The position numbers and the translations under genes were made by a program. Source: Tissierellales bacterium (GTDB lineage Bacteria > Bacillota > Clostridia > Tissierellales > Sedimentibacteraceae). From it: 64,000 nucleotides of DNA. The notes under the pieces were generated by a model, which saw only the letters and a program-made list of their open reading frames with translations, made no database searches and was not told where the DNA came from. This document shows, in pieces, positions 9,037 through 19,002 of this stretch (position 1 is its first letter; each line of letters starts with the position of its first letter). Location: contig JAHDQO010000007.1 of NCBI GenBank assembly GCA_018433765.1, positions 248,001 through 312,000 on the forward strand, in the 5' to 3' direction.

Positions 9037-10269
9037 TTATTCAACATTCATCTTAAACATTGTATCATCGTATGATCTTTGCATACGACTCTTTGTATAA
9101 TTATCAATTTCGTTACTTTCTATATATTCCATTATCGGGTATACTTTATAATCAAATTTACCATCTTTTTTGTATCTATATACCCATGTTGGTACAAAAT
9201 TAACATTCGTAATCTCTGTCTTTCCTGTTATTCCATTTTTCTCTATATCAAAATTTATAATTACTCCATCTTCTGTATATTGACTTGCTTCTCTACCATA
9301 GTCTGATTCAAGAGTTTCTAATCTTTGATTTGAAATAAAATTTCCCATTGAATATGCAACAAATACTTTATTACCATTATAATCTAGTGTTTTGAAATCT
9401 TGTATCACATGTGGATGACTTCCAAGTATAATATTAACACCATTATTTAACATAAAATCAGCTAAATCTTTTTGGTAATTTGAAGGACTTCTTTGATATT
9501 CATTTCCCCAGTGCATTACAGCTATAATTAAGTCCGCTTCAGCTTCTTTAGCATCTGATATATCTTTAGCAATTTTATCTTTATCTACTATATTTACCAT
9601 ATAGTCAAGTTCTTCTTCTGTTAATAGCTGTTCTAATCCATTACATCCATATGTATATGATATAAATGCTAGCTTAATTCCTTTTACATCTTTAACCAAT
9701 ATTCTTGATTCAGGTCTTTCTTTATAAGTTCCTATTACATCCATATCTCTTTGTTTAATTTTGTCTGTAGTATTAATAATACCAATTTTTCCTCTATCTA
9801 TTATATGGTTATTAGCTGTAGATAATACATCAAAACCTATATGTTTCATTGCATCTAATGCTTCATCAGGAGCATTAAATCTAGGCCATCCAACAAAAGG
9901 ATATTCACTTCCTGCTGTTGTTCCCTCAAAATTAGCAACTGCAATATCCGCTGATTCAATAATTTCTTTTACTGGTTCAAAAAAATCTTTGAAATCGTAA
10001 GAATCTGTTTGAGAATCATATCCTCCTTTTATTTGAGATGTATGAAACATTATATCTCCTGTTGCAGTAAGTGTTATTTTTTTATTTTCATATTTATCGT
10101 CATCTATGTCATCGACTATCTTATTATCTTCATTAATCTTACTTAAATTTACAGTTCCTGAATTATCAATACTAAATCTTCGTGCTACAAATACACCAAT
10201 CACAATTAAACATATAACTAATATAATAATTGGTCCTTTGTTTTTCTTTTTACGTCGTTTTCTTGCCAT
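9037..10269 (-). CDS. CapA-family metallophosphoesterase-like protein
   Basis: 410 residues with a very basic N-terminus (MARKRRKKKNKG) and one membrane anchor (about 14-30). The rest faces outward. The CapA/PgsA fold is seen from TATGDIMFHTSQ, VANFEGTT, STANNHIIDRG, MHWGNEY and GSHPHVIQ, the metal-site motifs of this family. Members are tied to poly-gamma-glutamate or capsule synthesis, but no other such genes are nearby, so the substrate is unknown. GAGAGG precedes the ATG. Confidence 0.85.
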   Translation of the reverse strand: MARKRRKKKNKGPIIILVICLIVIGVFVARRFSIDNSGTVNLSKINEDNKIVDDIDDDKYENKKITLTATGDIMFHTSQIKGGYDSQTDSYDFKDFFEPVKEIIESADIAVANFEGTTAGSEYPFVGWPRFNAPDEALDAMKHIGFDVLSTANNHIIDRGKIGIINTTDKIKQRDMDVIGTYKERPESRILVKDVKGIKLAFISYTYGCNGLEQLLTEEELDYMVNIVDKDKIAKDISDAKEAEADLIIAVMHWGNEYQRSPSNYQKDLADFMLNNGVNIILGSHPHVIQDFKTLDYNGNKVFVAYSMGNFISNQRLETLESDYGREASQYTEDGVIINFDIEKNGITGKTEITNVNFVPTWVYRYKKDGKFDYKVYPIMEYIESNEIDNYTKSRMQRSYDDTMFKMNVE

Positions 10270-10375
10270 TCTTATACCTCTCTGATCATAATTATTGTTA
10301 AATATACTTTTTATAAGTTTTGCCCTGCATCCTATATATTATCTCAATATGCAATTATTTGCAACATTATAATCA

Positions 10376-12190
10376 TTAATATTTTATTAATTTTTTCTTA
10401 TCTTTATATGGTGAAATTAATGATTTTTTGTTGTTCCCTATTAAATCAAACCTATTTGCTTTAATCAAAGCTTTATAAACAAGTTTATAATTTTCCTTTT
10501 TATTATACTGCATTAAAGCTCTCTGCATTTTCTTTTCTTCAAAAGATTTAGGCACATATACTTTTTCCATATTTAGTGGGTTTATTCCAGTATAATACAT
10601 ACATGTTGATACAGTACCCGGAGTGGGGTAAAAGTCCTGTACTTGTTCCGGGATATGTCCCATGTCTCTAATATACTCAGCTAATTTAACTGCATCTTCT
10701 AGTGTGCTTCCAGGATGACCCGAAATAAAATATGGAACTACAAATTGTTTTTTACCTAATTTATCATTAGTCTTTTTATATTTATCTAAAAAACTATTAT
10801 AAATATTTATAGGAGGTTTACCCATACATTCTAACACTCTATTTGATACATGTTCCGGAGCTATTTTCAACTGGCCACTTATATGATTTTTACATAATTC
10901 ATACGTAAAATCACTTTTTTTATCATACATTACATAATCATATCTTACACCAGATCGAACAAATACTTTTTTTACTCCTTCAATATTCCTAACTTTTTTA
11001 AGTAATTCTATATAATCTGTATGATCAATAACTAAGTTCTCACATGGTTTTGGAAATAAACACTGCTTATTTTTACATACTCCATAATTTTCTTGTTTAA
11101 TACACGATTTTTTTCTAAAATTTGCAGTAGGACCTCCAATATCATGAATATACCCTTTGAATTCACTATCTTTAACAAATTCTTCGGCTTCTTTTACTAT
11201 AGACTGATGACTTCTTGCTTGAATAACTCTTCCTTGATGAAATGTTAAAGCACAAAAATTACATCCTCCAAAACATCCTCTTTGACTAATAATACTATAT
11301 TTAACCTCTTTAATACCAGGTATTCCACCCATTTTTTCATATATTGGATGATATGTACGCATATATTTTGTATCATATATGTCGTCCATTTCCTGCTTAG
11401 TCAAATGCATTACAGGTGGATTTTGGACTATGAATAGATTTTCATACTTTTCAACTAATGTTTCACCGCTAACTGCATCTGTATTTTCATATTGTATTTT
11501 AAAGCTCTCTGCATATTTCTCTTTTGAACTTACTATTTCTTCATATGATGGAAGCACAATTGGTTTATATGGTCTATCACTGTCTTTTGTTTTATATACA
11601 GTTCCATTTATATATGTTATTTCAGAAATTGGTATGCCACTTTCAAGAGCTTCTGCTATCTGAATAATCTGCCTTTCACCCATTCCATAAATAAGCAAAT
11701 CTGCTCCTGAATCCAACAAAACTGACCTTCTTATTTTATTGTCCCAATAATCATAATGTGCTAATCTTCTAAGACTTGATTCTATTCCTCCAATAATTAT
11801 AGGAACATCTTTGTATGCTTCTCTTATTTTATTCCCATACACTATAACAGCTCTATCAGGCCTTTTTCCTGCCTCTCCACCGGGAGAATATACATCTTTC
11901 TTTCTTCTTTTCTTTAGAGATGTATAATGATTAACCATAGAATCTATGTTCCCGGAATTAACCAAAAAAGCTAATTTAGGTCTGCCGAGTTTTTTGAAGT
12001 TATTTATATCTTTCCAGTCAGGCTGAGCTATGATTCCAACTTTATAACCAAACCTCTCAAGTAACCTTGAAATAATAGCTGTACCAAATGAAGGATGGTC
12101 TACATAAGCATCTCCTGTTACAAAAACAAAATCTAGCTCATTCCACCCTCTTTTTTTCATATCTGTCTTACTAATAGGTAAAAAATCCAT
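10376..12190 (-). CDS. YgiQ-family radical SAM protein
   Basis: 604 residues, the normal length for YgiQ/UPF0313. An N-terminal B12-binding-like region (about 1-200) is followed by the radical SAM core with [11 protein letters not shown] (CxxxCxxC, near residue 305-313) and a C-terminal extension with [11 protein letters not shown] and MQRALMQYN. The biochemical function of the family is not established. It stands alone, divergent from the phospholipase-like gene. Confidence 0.92.
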   Translation of the reverse strand: MDFLPISKTDMKKRGWNELDFVFVTGDAYVDHPSFGTAIISRLLERFGYKVGIIAQPDWKDINNFKKLGRPKLAFLVNSGNIDSMVNHYTSLKKRRKKDVYSPGGEAGKRPDRAVIVYGNKIREAYKDVPIIIGGIESSLRRLAHYDYWDNKIRRSVLLDSGADLLIYGMGERQIIQIAEALESGIPISEITYINGTVYKTKDSDRPYKPIVLPSYEEIVSSKEKYAESFKIQYENTDAVSGETLVEKYENLFIVQNPPVMHLTKQEMDDIYDTKYMRTYHPIYEKMGGIPGIKEVKYSIISQRGCFGGCNFCALTFHQGRVIQARSHQSIVKEAEEFVKDSEFKGYIHDIGGPTANFRKKSCIKQENYGVCKNKQCLFPKPCENLVIDHTDYIELLKKVRNIEGVKKVFVRSGVRYDYVMYDKKSDFTYELCKNHISGQLKIAPEHVSNRVLECMGKPPINIYNSFLDKYKKTNDKLGKKQFVVPYFISGHPGSTLEDAVKLAEYIRDMGHIPEQVQDFYPTPGTVSTCMYYTGINPLNMEKVYVPKSFEEKKMQRALMQYNKKENYKLVYKALIKANRFDLIGNNKKSLISPYKDKKKLIKY

Positions 12191-12335
12191 GTCTCCACTA
12201 CTTTCTTTATATATGCTTATTAAGATTATAACATATATAAATATACAGTAAAGTATTAATAATATAGTTAGTAGTATAACTTAAAATAATTTGGTAAAGC
12301 TACTTTTTAATGAATAAATAAAGGAATGTTAATTT

Positions 12336-13037
12336 ATGGATTTTATCGAAAAAACATATAGCAGTATACTAACTTTTTGTTTATATATTTTAAACCCATT
12401 TAAAAAAATATTTATCAGCACTGAATGTAAAATTCATAAACTTATTAATTTACAAGCAATCAAAATTCTTATGAATGATAATTACATAAAAGCTTTTGAA
12501 TTTTATGGAGAAAATATTTCAAGTATAAACTTTGGTGCATATTGGGCTGACCAAGATTTTAAGAGCAGCTTTCATTTATACAATCCCAATACCAATAAGG
12601 GTCTATATGGTAGAAAAAACGCTATGGATATAACTGTAGAATATTATAATAAAGCAGTTAATTTATGGAGAGATAATAAAAAAAGTAGATCTATGATTTA
12701 TCTAGGAGCAGCACTGCATATCGTACAAGATATGACAATACCTCAACATGCAAATGTTAGGCTATTAGATAATCATAGACAATATGAACAATTTATAAAA
12801 AAAACATATTTTAATATTAGTGAATTTAGAGCTGAAAAAGGAACTTATAAATTTAATTCCATATATGATTACATTAAATTTAATTCTACCTGCGCTCTAA
12901 ACATATATAAAGAAACTAAAAACATTAATGAAAAAGAACTAAAATACTATACAATCGCTCAAAACACTCTTCCACTAGCTCAAAAAACAACGGCTGGATG
13001 TATGTTAATGTTTTATAATAATGTAGTTAAAAGTTAA
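12336..13037 (+). CDS. Zinc-dependent phospholipase C-like protein
   Basis: 233 residues. The central motif AALHIVQDMTIPQHAN gives His128, Asp132 and His138, matching the HxxxD...H zinc ligands of clostridial phospholipase C and P1 nuclease-like folds. Other possible ligands are His34, Asp72 or Asp74 and His80. A classical signal peptide is not evident, and the C-terminal PLAT domain of alpha-toxin is absent, so this need not be a toxin. AAAGGA precedes the ATG. It converges on the GntR gene with a four-base gap and no terminator between. Confidence 0.75.
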   Translation: MDFIEKTYSSILTFCLYILNPFKKIFISTECKIHKLINLQAIKILMNDNYIKAFEFYGENISSINFGAYWADQDFKSSFHLYNPNTNKGLYGRKNAMDITVEYYNKAVNLWRDNKKSRSMIYLGAALHIVQDMTIPQHANVRLLDNHRQYEQFIKKTYFNISEFRAEKGTYKFNSIYDYIKFNSTCALNIYKETKNINEKELKYYTIAQNTLPLAQKTTAGCMLMFYNNVVKS

Positions 13038-13041
13038 AATT

Positions 13042-13755
13042 CTATTTATTATCTATACAATCATCTAATCTTTCTATAAACGTATTTATTAGTTCCATAT
13101 GTTCGTTCATGTGGTTTACAGCATTTTTCGTATCTTTATTTTTTAAATCATTTACTAAAGATCTATGCTGCAAATTGATTATATCTGCATTTTCATTTCT
13201 CAATATTTTAACTCTAACATCCTTAATTAAATTTTCAATAAGTAAAGATGATGCATTAAGTATATTTATAATTAAAATATTTTCAGAAGCTTTTGCAATT
13301 TCATAGTGCAGTTCTTTATCAGCTTCTGCTCTTTTAGCTTCATTATTAGAATTTTCAATTATACTGCACAATTCTTCTAGCTTTTTTATAGATAAATCAG
13401 AAATTTTTTTAGACGCCAACTTTACTGATTCAAGTTCTAACGCACGTCTTAATTCACTTATTTCATTTATCTTTCCTTGATTTAACATAAACATTAGTGA
13501 TATTGGCTCTATAAGACTATTTTCAAGATTATTTGTTATAAAGTTACCTTCTCCCTGCAAGCATTGAACTAATCCCATAATTTCAAGAGATCTTATTGCT
13601 TCCCTTACAGTAGCTCTTGATACGCCCAATTGTTCTGATAATTTCCTTTCGGAAGGAAGTCTATCACCTTTTTTTAATTCACCTTTTTTAATACTTATTT
13701 TAATTTGATTAATTATTTGATTATATACTTTATTTGTACGTATTTGCTTAAACAT
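13042..13755 (-). CDS. GntR-family (FadR/LldR type) regulator, probably of the lactate operon
   Basis: 237 residues: a winged helix-turn-helix (about 10-72, with LPSERKLSEQLGVSRATVREA) and an all-helical FCD ligand domain (about 90-225). The FCD His residues (ELHYEIAKAS, HRSLVNDL and HMNEHM) can bind a metal that holds a hydroxy-acid ligand. It is the last gene of the lactate cluster. A TGGT...ACCA palindrome upstream of etfB is its likely target. LldR-like repressors respond to lactate; that is inferred here. Confidence 0.88.
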   Translation of the reverse strand: MFKQIRTNKVYNQIINQIKISIKKGELKKGDRLPSERKLSEQLGVSRATVREAIRSLEIMGLVQCLQGEGNFITNNLENSLIEPISLMFMLNQGKINEISELRRALELESVKLASKKISDLSIKKLEELCSIIENSNNEAKRAEADKELHYEIAKASENILIINILNASSLLIENLIKDVRVKILRNENADIINLQHRSLVNDLKNKDTKNAVNHMNEHMELINTFIERLDDCIDNK

Positions 13756-13879
13756 AAATTTTCTTCCTTACAATTATTATAATTTTTAATAAGTTCAATT
13801 TCAGTTTATCATAAACATAATAAAGCATAAAGAATAATTTATTTAGTCAAGTTAATGTTAAATATTAACGCTTAAAATA

Positions 13880-15175
13880 TTACCTCATTTTAGGAAAAGT
13901 ATTGGCACCATAAGGCATCATATAGGTTTTTAAATCTTTTTTTCCTTTTATCTTATATGCTAAATCTATTGCTTCTTGAACTGTTTTTACTACTTTTACT
14001 TTAGTCTTATTAAGAAGTTTTTGTTCTATATCAGATACAAGTATAAAATGATATTTTTCTGCAATTTCACATTCTAAATAAGCAATACCTTTTCCGATAG
14101 AGTATTCCTCTCTAATATTTTTTTCTCTGTCAAGCATGTTGTCAAAATTCAACATCATATTTTCTGTAGAAGTATTTCCAAATCCTTCAGAACATTCTGA
14201 TACTATTATCATTACTCCTTTTTCTTTTAATGCTTCAACAGCATTAAATATAGTTTTAGAAGTTTGATATAGATTGATATCTTTAGGATAACCACAAGCT
14301 GAAGCTATTACCATCTCTGCTTTTTGACATATGTCTACTCCATCTACAGACTCAACTATTTGTGTTCCTGCCTCATGAGCTTTTATATAATTACCTGCAA
14401 AAGCATGTGTTATTCTTTTTTCTGAATTTACCACAACATTTAATATAAAAGATGGTCTTGCAAAGCTTGCAGCTTCGAGCATATCGCAGTGAACAGGATT
14501 TGACTCACTTATATTACCACTTTTTACATTAGGATTACTCCCTGAACCTAGTCCTTCATTAAGTGAATATGAATGATTTTTCATAATTGTTTCAAAACCA
14601 CTTATTCCGGGTAATATATATTTTCTTCCTCCGCCAAATCCAGCTAAGAAATGATAGATAACACCGCCTGCTAATATTAAATGATCACATTCCATTGCCT
14701 TTTTATTCAATTTGACAGGAGTTCCTCTCATTGTTTCTCCTACATATACCAAATTTTCTTCGTCTTTGCAGTCGTGATCTATAATTTTTATACGTTTATA
14801 AATATCTTCTGTTACTAATTTTTTAAATTCTTCTTCTGTTTGAAACCTATGAGAACCAGTTGCAGATACTAATAAAATGTCATCATCTTTAATTCCGCCT
14901 TTATTCAATTCATCTATAATTAATGGCACATATATATGAGGTGACTGCCATGCTCTTGTTATATCAGGTATAACTACACAAACTTTATCGCCTGCTTTTA
15001 CAATTTCTCTTAATCTAGCGCTAGCTATAGGATTTTCAAAAGCTTCTTTTATTATGTCTTCTTGAGATAAATTAGGTATATTAATCTCATTTGGTTTAAT
15101 TACACCTAAAACATTTTCTGCTGGAAATTCAAATTCTTTTTTTCCTTTACCGTATTTCATATAATACTTAGCCAT
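13880..15175 (-). CDS. larA: Nickel-dependent lactate racemase-like protein
   Basis: 431 residues of the LarA family, which interconverts D- and L-lactate using a nickel-pincer nucleotide cofactor. Recognisable are PDITRAWQSP, ATGSHRFQTEEE, a conserved IIDHDCKDEENL, and GGGRKYILPGISG. No larB, larC or larE cofactor genes are in this window, so they would have to be elsewhere. Position directly after the lactate dehydrogenase matches the lct operon of Acetobacterium, where the racemase supplies the D-isomer. Some homologs act on other 2-hydroxy acids. Confidence 0.88.
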   Translation of the reverse strand: MAKYYMKYGKGKKEFEFPAENVLGVIKPNEINIPNLSQEDIIKEAFENPIASARLREIVKAGDKVCVVIPDITRAWQSPHIYVPLIIDELNKGGIKDDDILLVSATGSHRFQTEEEFKKLVTEDIYKRIKIIDHDCKDEENLVYVGETMRGTPVKLNKKAMECDHLILAGGVIYHFLAGFGGGRKYILPGISGFETIMKNHSYSLNEGLGSGSNPNVKSGNISESNPVHCDMLEAASFARPSFILNVVVNSEKRITHAFAGNYIKAHEAGTQIVESVDGVDICQKAEMVIASACGYPKDINLYQTSKTIFNAVEALKEKGVMIIVSECSEGFGNTSTENMMLNFDNMLDREKNIREEYSIGKGIAYLECEIAEKYHFILVSDIEQKLLNKTKVKVVKTVQEAIDLAYKIKGKKDLKTYMMPYGANTFPKMR

Positions 15176-15252
15176 ATAACTGTCCTTCTTTCACTATATT
15201 TATGTTATTATCTTTTTATATAATAACTGCTTAGACTTAATAAATCAATTAT

Positions 15253-16656
15253 TTATTGACAAACCTTTCCAGGATTTAGTATGTTTTTAGGATCAAAAGC
15301 TAGTTTTATTTTATTCATAAGTTCAACTTGTGTAGTTCCGTATTGTTTATGCATATATTTTCTTTTAGCATAACCAATACCATGCTCCCCTGACACTAAC
15401 CCATTAAATTCTTCTGATTTTTTATACAGCTTATCAAAAGCTACCAACAACTTATCATTCCAAGTTTTATCGTCCATATCATCTTTACATACATATATAT
15501 GAAGATTTCCATCACCAGCATGTCCGAAACTTGGTATTCGTATATTCAGCTCTTTTGAAACTTCATGAGTATATTTAATAAATTCTGCAACTTTATTTCT
15601 TGGCACAACTACATCGCATTCATCTAATTCAGTAGTAGAAGCTTTGATAGCTTCAAGAAATGCTCCTCTAGCTGACCAAACTGATTCTTTCCTTTCATCT
15701 GTATCTACAATATATACATCTTCAGCTCCTTCTTGAAGACAAAGATTAGCTACCGTTTCGTATTCTGCTTCAACTTGTTCTTTTGAATTTCCATCAAAAG
15801 TTAATAAAATATATGCATCATACTTATTATCAGGAAATTTTTTTCCTAAATAATCTTCAGAAAACAAAATAATATTTCTATCCATAAATTCTATAGCAGT
15901 AGGTATAGCTTTAGATTTTATAATTTTAGGAACAGTATCAATAGCTTTTCCTATATCATTAAATGGTACTAAAAGACTAATAGATTTTTTTGGTAAAGGT
16001 AGTAGTTTAAGCACAGCTTTCGTAATAATACATAAAGTACCCTCTGAACCTATGATTAAATCCTTAAGACTATATCCAGAACTGTTTTTTACAACTTTAC
16101 CTCCCAACTCTATAATTTCTCCTGTGGGAAGCACAACTGTTAATCCTCTAACATAATCTCTTGTAGTTCCATATTTAACTGCCCTCATTCCACCAGCATT
16201 TGTACTAATATTTCCTCCAAGTGTAGCTGACTTTTCACCAGGATCTGGAGGATAAAATAAATCATGTTCTTCAACAAATTTAGATAATTCCATAAGAAGA
16301 ACTCCGGGTTCAACAGTAACTGTTAAATTTTCATCATCAATTTCTATTATATGATTCATCAAAGTTGTATCTATCATAATTCCACCATAAATTGGTACAG
16401 AAGCACCTACAAGACCTGTTCCAGAACCTCGTGCTACAATTGGTATATTGTTTTTATATGCATGTTTCATTATTTTTGAAACTTCTTCTGTAGAAATTAC
16501 TTTTATTAATATATCAGGATAATTTTTTATTCCGCCAAGTTCATCGTGACTATAATCTTCACTTATATTATCTTTAACAAAAAGTCTTTTTTCTTCAATA
16601 AAACTCTTGAAAAAATTAATATCGTCTTTATCTATTTTTTTATAATTTTCATTCAT
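15253..16656 (-). CDS. FAD-linked lactate (2-hydroxyacid) dehydrogenase subunit
   Basis: 467 residues of the GlcD/D-lactate dehydrogenase type: FAD-binding domain (about 40-215, with [14 protein letters not shown] and [20 protein letters not shown]) and C-terminal FAD-oxidase domain ending in [12 protein letters not shown] and [11 protein letters not shown]. With the upstream etfB and etfA genes it should form the electron-confurcating lactate dehydrogenase/Etf complex known from Acetobacterium woodii, which uses reduced ferredoxin to drive lactate oxidation with NAD. The gene order agrees. A strong GGAGGGT precedes the ATG. Confidence 0.9.
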   Translation of the reverse strand: MNENYKKIDKDDINFFKSFIEEKRLFVKDNISEDYSHDELGGIKNYPDILIKVISTEEVSKIMKHAYKNNIPIVARGSGTGLVGASVPIYGGIMIDTTLMNHIIEIDDENLTVTVEPGVLLMELSKFVEEHDLFYPPDPGEKSATLGGNISTNAGGMRAVKYGTTRDYVRGLTVVLPTGEIIELGGKVVKNSSGYSLKDLIIGSEGTLCIITKAVLKLLPLPKKSISLLVPFNDIGKAIDTVPKIIKSKAIPTAIEFMDRNIILFSEDYLGKKFPDNKYDAYILLTFDGNSKEQVEAEYETVANLCLQEGAEDVYIVDTDERKESVWSARGAFLEAIKASTTELDECDVVVPRNKVAEFIKYTHEVSKELNIRIPSFGHAGDGNLHIYVCKDDMDDKTWNDKLLVAFDKLYKKSEEFNGLVSGEHGIGYAKRKYMHKQYGTTQVELMNKIKLAFDPKNILNPGKVCQ

Positions 16657-16827
16657 ATTTACCCTCCTTATTTATATTGCTTGTATTCATTTTATATATA
16701 ACGTTGGTTATCAATATTTGATTTCAATACCATATACAAGATTCTTTAACTTTGATCGGCTACGTTCATAATAATGACGTCATCCTGAGCGAGCAAAGTG
16801 AATCTAAATTCACTTCTAGTACAGTTA
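16657..16827. repeat. Intra-operon spacer with a dispersed-repeat fragment
   Basis: The gap between etfA and the lactate dehydrogenase gene is long for this operon. Around 16770-16815 it contains GACGTCATCCTGAGCGAGC followed by AAAGTGAATCT, a type of short repeat seen between genes in many anaerobe genomes. Its base composition is visibly richer in GC than the surroundings. No ORF is seen. It probably inserted inside the operon. Confidence 0.5.
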
Positions 16828-18039
16828 TTAAATCACTATTTTTTTTAAGCTTTCTTTAGATTTTATTTTCTTAATCAAATCTGGAATAATTTCATACAAA
16901 TCACCAGCTATTCCATAGTGTGCTGAATTGAATATTGAAGCATTTGGGTCATTGTTTATTGCTACTATTAAGTCAGAATTCTGCATACCTGCTGCAAATT
17001 GCACTGAACACGATATTCCAATTGTTATAATAAGCTTTGGCTTAACAGTTCGTCCACTTAACCCTATTTGAAGTCTTGGGTCAAACCATCCTGATTCTAT
17101 AAGAGGTCTTGTACATGCAGTTCTTGCTCCTAACAAATTTGATAACTCATATATCATTTCTAAATCTTTTTCAGATTTGATTCCTCTTCCTACAGCTACA
17201 ATTACTTCTGCTTCTGAAATACTTGTCTCAACTTCCTTTTTTATAATGTCTAGCACTTTTATATTTGATATTAACTTATTTTTGCTAATTTCCATTTTAG
17301 TAATTTTACCTGTATTTGTATTTAATTTTTCTGGTGCATTAAATACTTTATATCTAACTGTACAAAATTGAGGTCTGTTGTTTTCTGTTACTATTTGTGC
17401 CATTATATTTCCGCCAAATGCAGGTCTAATTTGAACTAGATCAGTATTTTCTTTTATATCAAGAATTGTGCAGTCAGCAGTTAGTCCTGTCTTAAATCTT
17501 GCGGCTGTTCTTGGTGCTAATGATCTTCCAACATTAGTTGCTCCAACTAAAATTGAAGAAGGCTTTACTTTATTTATAAAATCCTCAAATACATTTGTAT
17601 ATGGCTCTATTCTAAAGTACTCAAGTTCTTTATAATCATAAGTAAAAACTTCATCTACTCCATATTCAAGCAATTCTTTAGCTTTATCAGTAATATTATG
17701 TCCAGCAAATAATGCATACACAGGATGATTGATAACTTTAGCAAGCTTTTTAGCCTTTCCTATAAGCTCTAATGTTACTGGATGAATTTTTCCTTCTACA
17801 TGATCAACGTAAACGGTAATACCTTTCCACTCATCTTTATTTATTAACTCTTTTTCTTCTTCTATAAATTCAACTATTCCAGCTGGACCTTTATTGACAC
17901 ATAATTTACACATTTTGCATGCTGCTGATATTTCTAAACCATTTTTTCCTTCTACCATAGCACCAAAAGGGCATATTTTAATAAGTTCTTTTTTTATTTC
18001 TTCAGTAACTTTTTTTTGATTTATTTTCAATGATGCCAT
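16828..18039 (-). CDS. etfA: Electron transfer flavoprotein alpha subunit with N-terminal [4Fe-4S] domain
   Basis: 403 residues, longer than plain EtfA because of an N-terminal ferredoxin-like segment with Cys23, Cys41, Cys44 and Cys47 (CPFGAM and CKMCKLC). The EtfA core follows, with the C-terminal FAD site (VGRGIKSEKDLEM, GRTVKPKLIITIGISCSVQF). EtfA proteins with an Fe-S extension occur in the lactate dehydrogenase complexes of acetogens, where they link ferredoxin to electron confurcation. AAGGTG precedes the ATG and the gene starts 12 bases after etfB. Confidence 0.93.
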   Translation of the reverse strand: MASLKINQKKVTEEIKKELIKICPFGAMVEGKNGLEISAACKMCKLCVNKGPAGIVEFIEEEKELINKDEWKGITVYVDHVEGKIHPVTLELIGKAKKLAKVINHPVYALFAGHNITDKAKELLEYGVDEVFTYDYKELEYFRIEPYTNVFEDFINKVKPSSILVGATNVGRSLAPRTAARFKTGLTADCTILDIKENTDLVQIRPAFGGNIMAQIVTENNRPQFCTVRYKVFNAPEKLNTNTGKITKMEISKNKLISNIKVLDIIKKEVETSISEAEVIVAVGRGIKSEKDLEMIYELSNLLGARTACTRPLIESGWFDPRLQIGLSGRTVKPKLIITIGISCSVQFAAGMQNSDLIVAINNDPNASIFNSAHYGIAGDLYEIIPDLIKKIKSKESLKKIVI

Positions 18040-18051
18040 TATATCACCTTC

Positions 18052-18840
18052 TTATATAAATTTTTTTTCTGAAAGTATATTAAAAAGTTTTTCTGTTAAT
18101 TCTTCTGATTTCCCCTCTAACATAATTTTTTTAGAACTAACTTCAGGTGGAAATATTCTTTCAACCTGTGTTGGAGAACCATTTAACCCATAGTTCAATT
18201 CATTTTTATCTTCCAAATCCTTAATGCTTAAATAATTAACTTTTCTATTACTAGTTTCAATCTTTCTTTTATAAGATGGAAGTCTAGGTGTATATATATC
18301 CTTATCTACAGTAATAAGACATGGAAACTTAATTTCTTGTATTTCTACGGATTCTTCCATGTTCATTTGTACAATTATTGATTTTTCTTTTATATCTATT
18401 ATTTTGCCTACATTCGCCACATGAGGAATACCTAAAAACTCAGATACTTCAGGACCGACCTGAGCAGTATCCCCATCAGTAGTTTGTTTTCCACATATTA
18501 TTAGATCATATTGATTAATTTTTTTAATTCCTTGCGAAAGAGTATAGCTAGTTGCTACAACATCTGCCCCTCCAAATTTCCTATCAGTTAATAAATATCC
18601 ATCATCAACACCCATATAATAAGATTCACAGATTACTTCTTCTGCTTGAGGCGGTCCCATAGTAATACTAGTGATTTTTCCACCTTTTTCGTCTCTAATT
18701 CTTAGTGCAGCTTCTAAAGCAAATAAATCATAAGGATTCATCTTAGATTCTACGCCATCTCGTTTTAAAACTCCTGTTACCGGATCTACTTCTACAGAAG
18801 TTGTACCCGGAACTTGTTTTATACATACTATAATGTTCAA
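18052..18840 (-). CDS. etfB: Electron transfer flavoprotein beta subunit
   Basis: 262 residues with the EtfB signature: [48 protein letters not shown]. First gene of the lactate operon. The start codon is TTG at 18840 with GGAGGAG at ideal spacing; no ATG is available in this position. In confurcating Etfs this subunit binds the bifurcating FAD and NAD. Confidence 0.94.
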   Translation of the reverse strand: MNIIVCIKQVPGTTSVEVDPVTGVLKRDGVESKMNPYDLFALEAALRIRDEKGGKITSITMGPPQAEEVICESYYMGVDDGYLLTDRKFGGADVVATSYTLSQGIKKINQYDLIICGKQTTDGDTAQVGPEVSEFLGIPHVANVGKIIDIKEKSIIVQMNMEESVEIQEIKFPCLITVDKDIYTPRLPSYKRKIETSNRKVNYLSIKDLEDKNELNYGLNGSPTQVERIFPPEVSSKKIMLEGKSEELTEKLFNILSEKKFI

Positions 18841-18859
18841 GAAATCTCCTCCTTTTAAT

Positions 18860-18877
18860 TGGTTAGTGGACTGACCA
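18860..18877. promoter_or_regulatory. Operator palindrome for the GntR/FadR-type regulator
   Basis: TGGTTAGT-GG-ACTGACCA is a palindrome of 8-bp half sites with one mismatch. It has the TGGT...ACCA ends typical of FadR/LldR-type operators. It lies between the -10 element and the etfB start, where a bound repressor would block transcription. Confidence 0.7.
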
Positions 18878-18889
18878 GTGTTTCTGTTT

Positions 18890-18918
18890 ATAATAATACA
18901 AAATAAAGTCTATGTCAA
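18890..18918 (-). promoter_or_regulatory. Sigma-70 promoter of the lactate operon
   Basis: On the minus strand TTGACA (18913-18918) and TATTAT (18890-18895) are separated by 17 bases. The operator at 18860-18877 lies just downstream, and etfB starts about 50 bases further on. Confidence 0.75.
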
Positions 18919-18934
18919 TTTTTTATTACAAAAA

Positions 18935-18963
18935 AACAGTATCTTACTAATTTCGATACTGTT
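18935..18963 (-). terminator. Rho-independent terminator of the aminotransferase gene
   Basis: A 9-bp stem AACAGTATC/GATACTGTT with an 11-base loop is followed on the minus strand by a run of T. It lies after the aminotransferase stop and just upstream of the lactate promoter, isolating the two units. Confidence 0.85.
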
Positions 18964-19002
18964 TTATAAAACACTAATATAATTATTATATATATAGTCA
19001 TA

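Noticed and set aside
12336-13037. Alpha-toxin-like virulence phospholipase
   Set aside because: Only the catalytic-domain His/Asp pattern is present; there is no C-terminal PLAT domain and no clear signal peptide.
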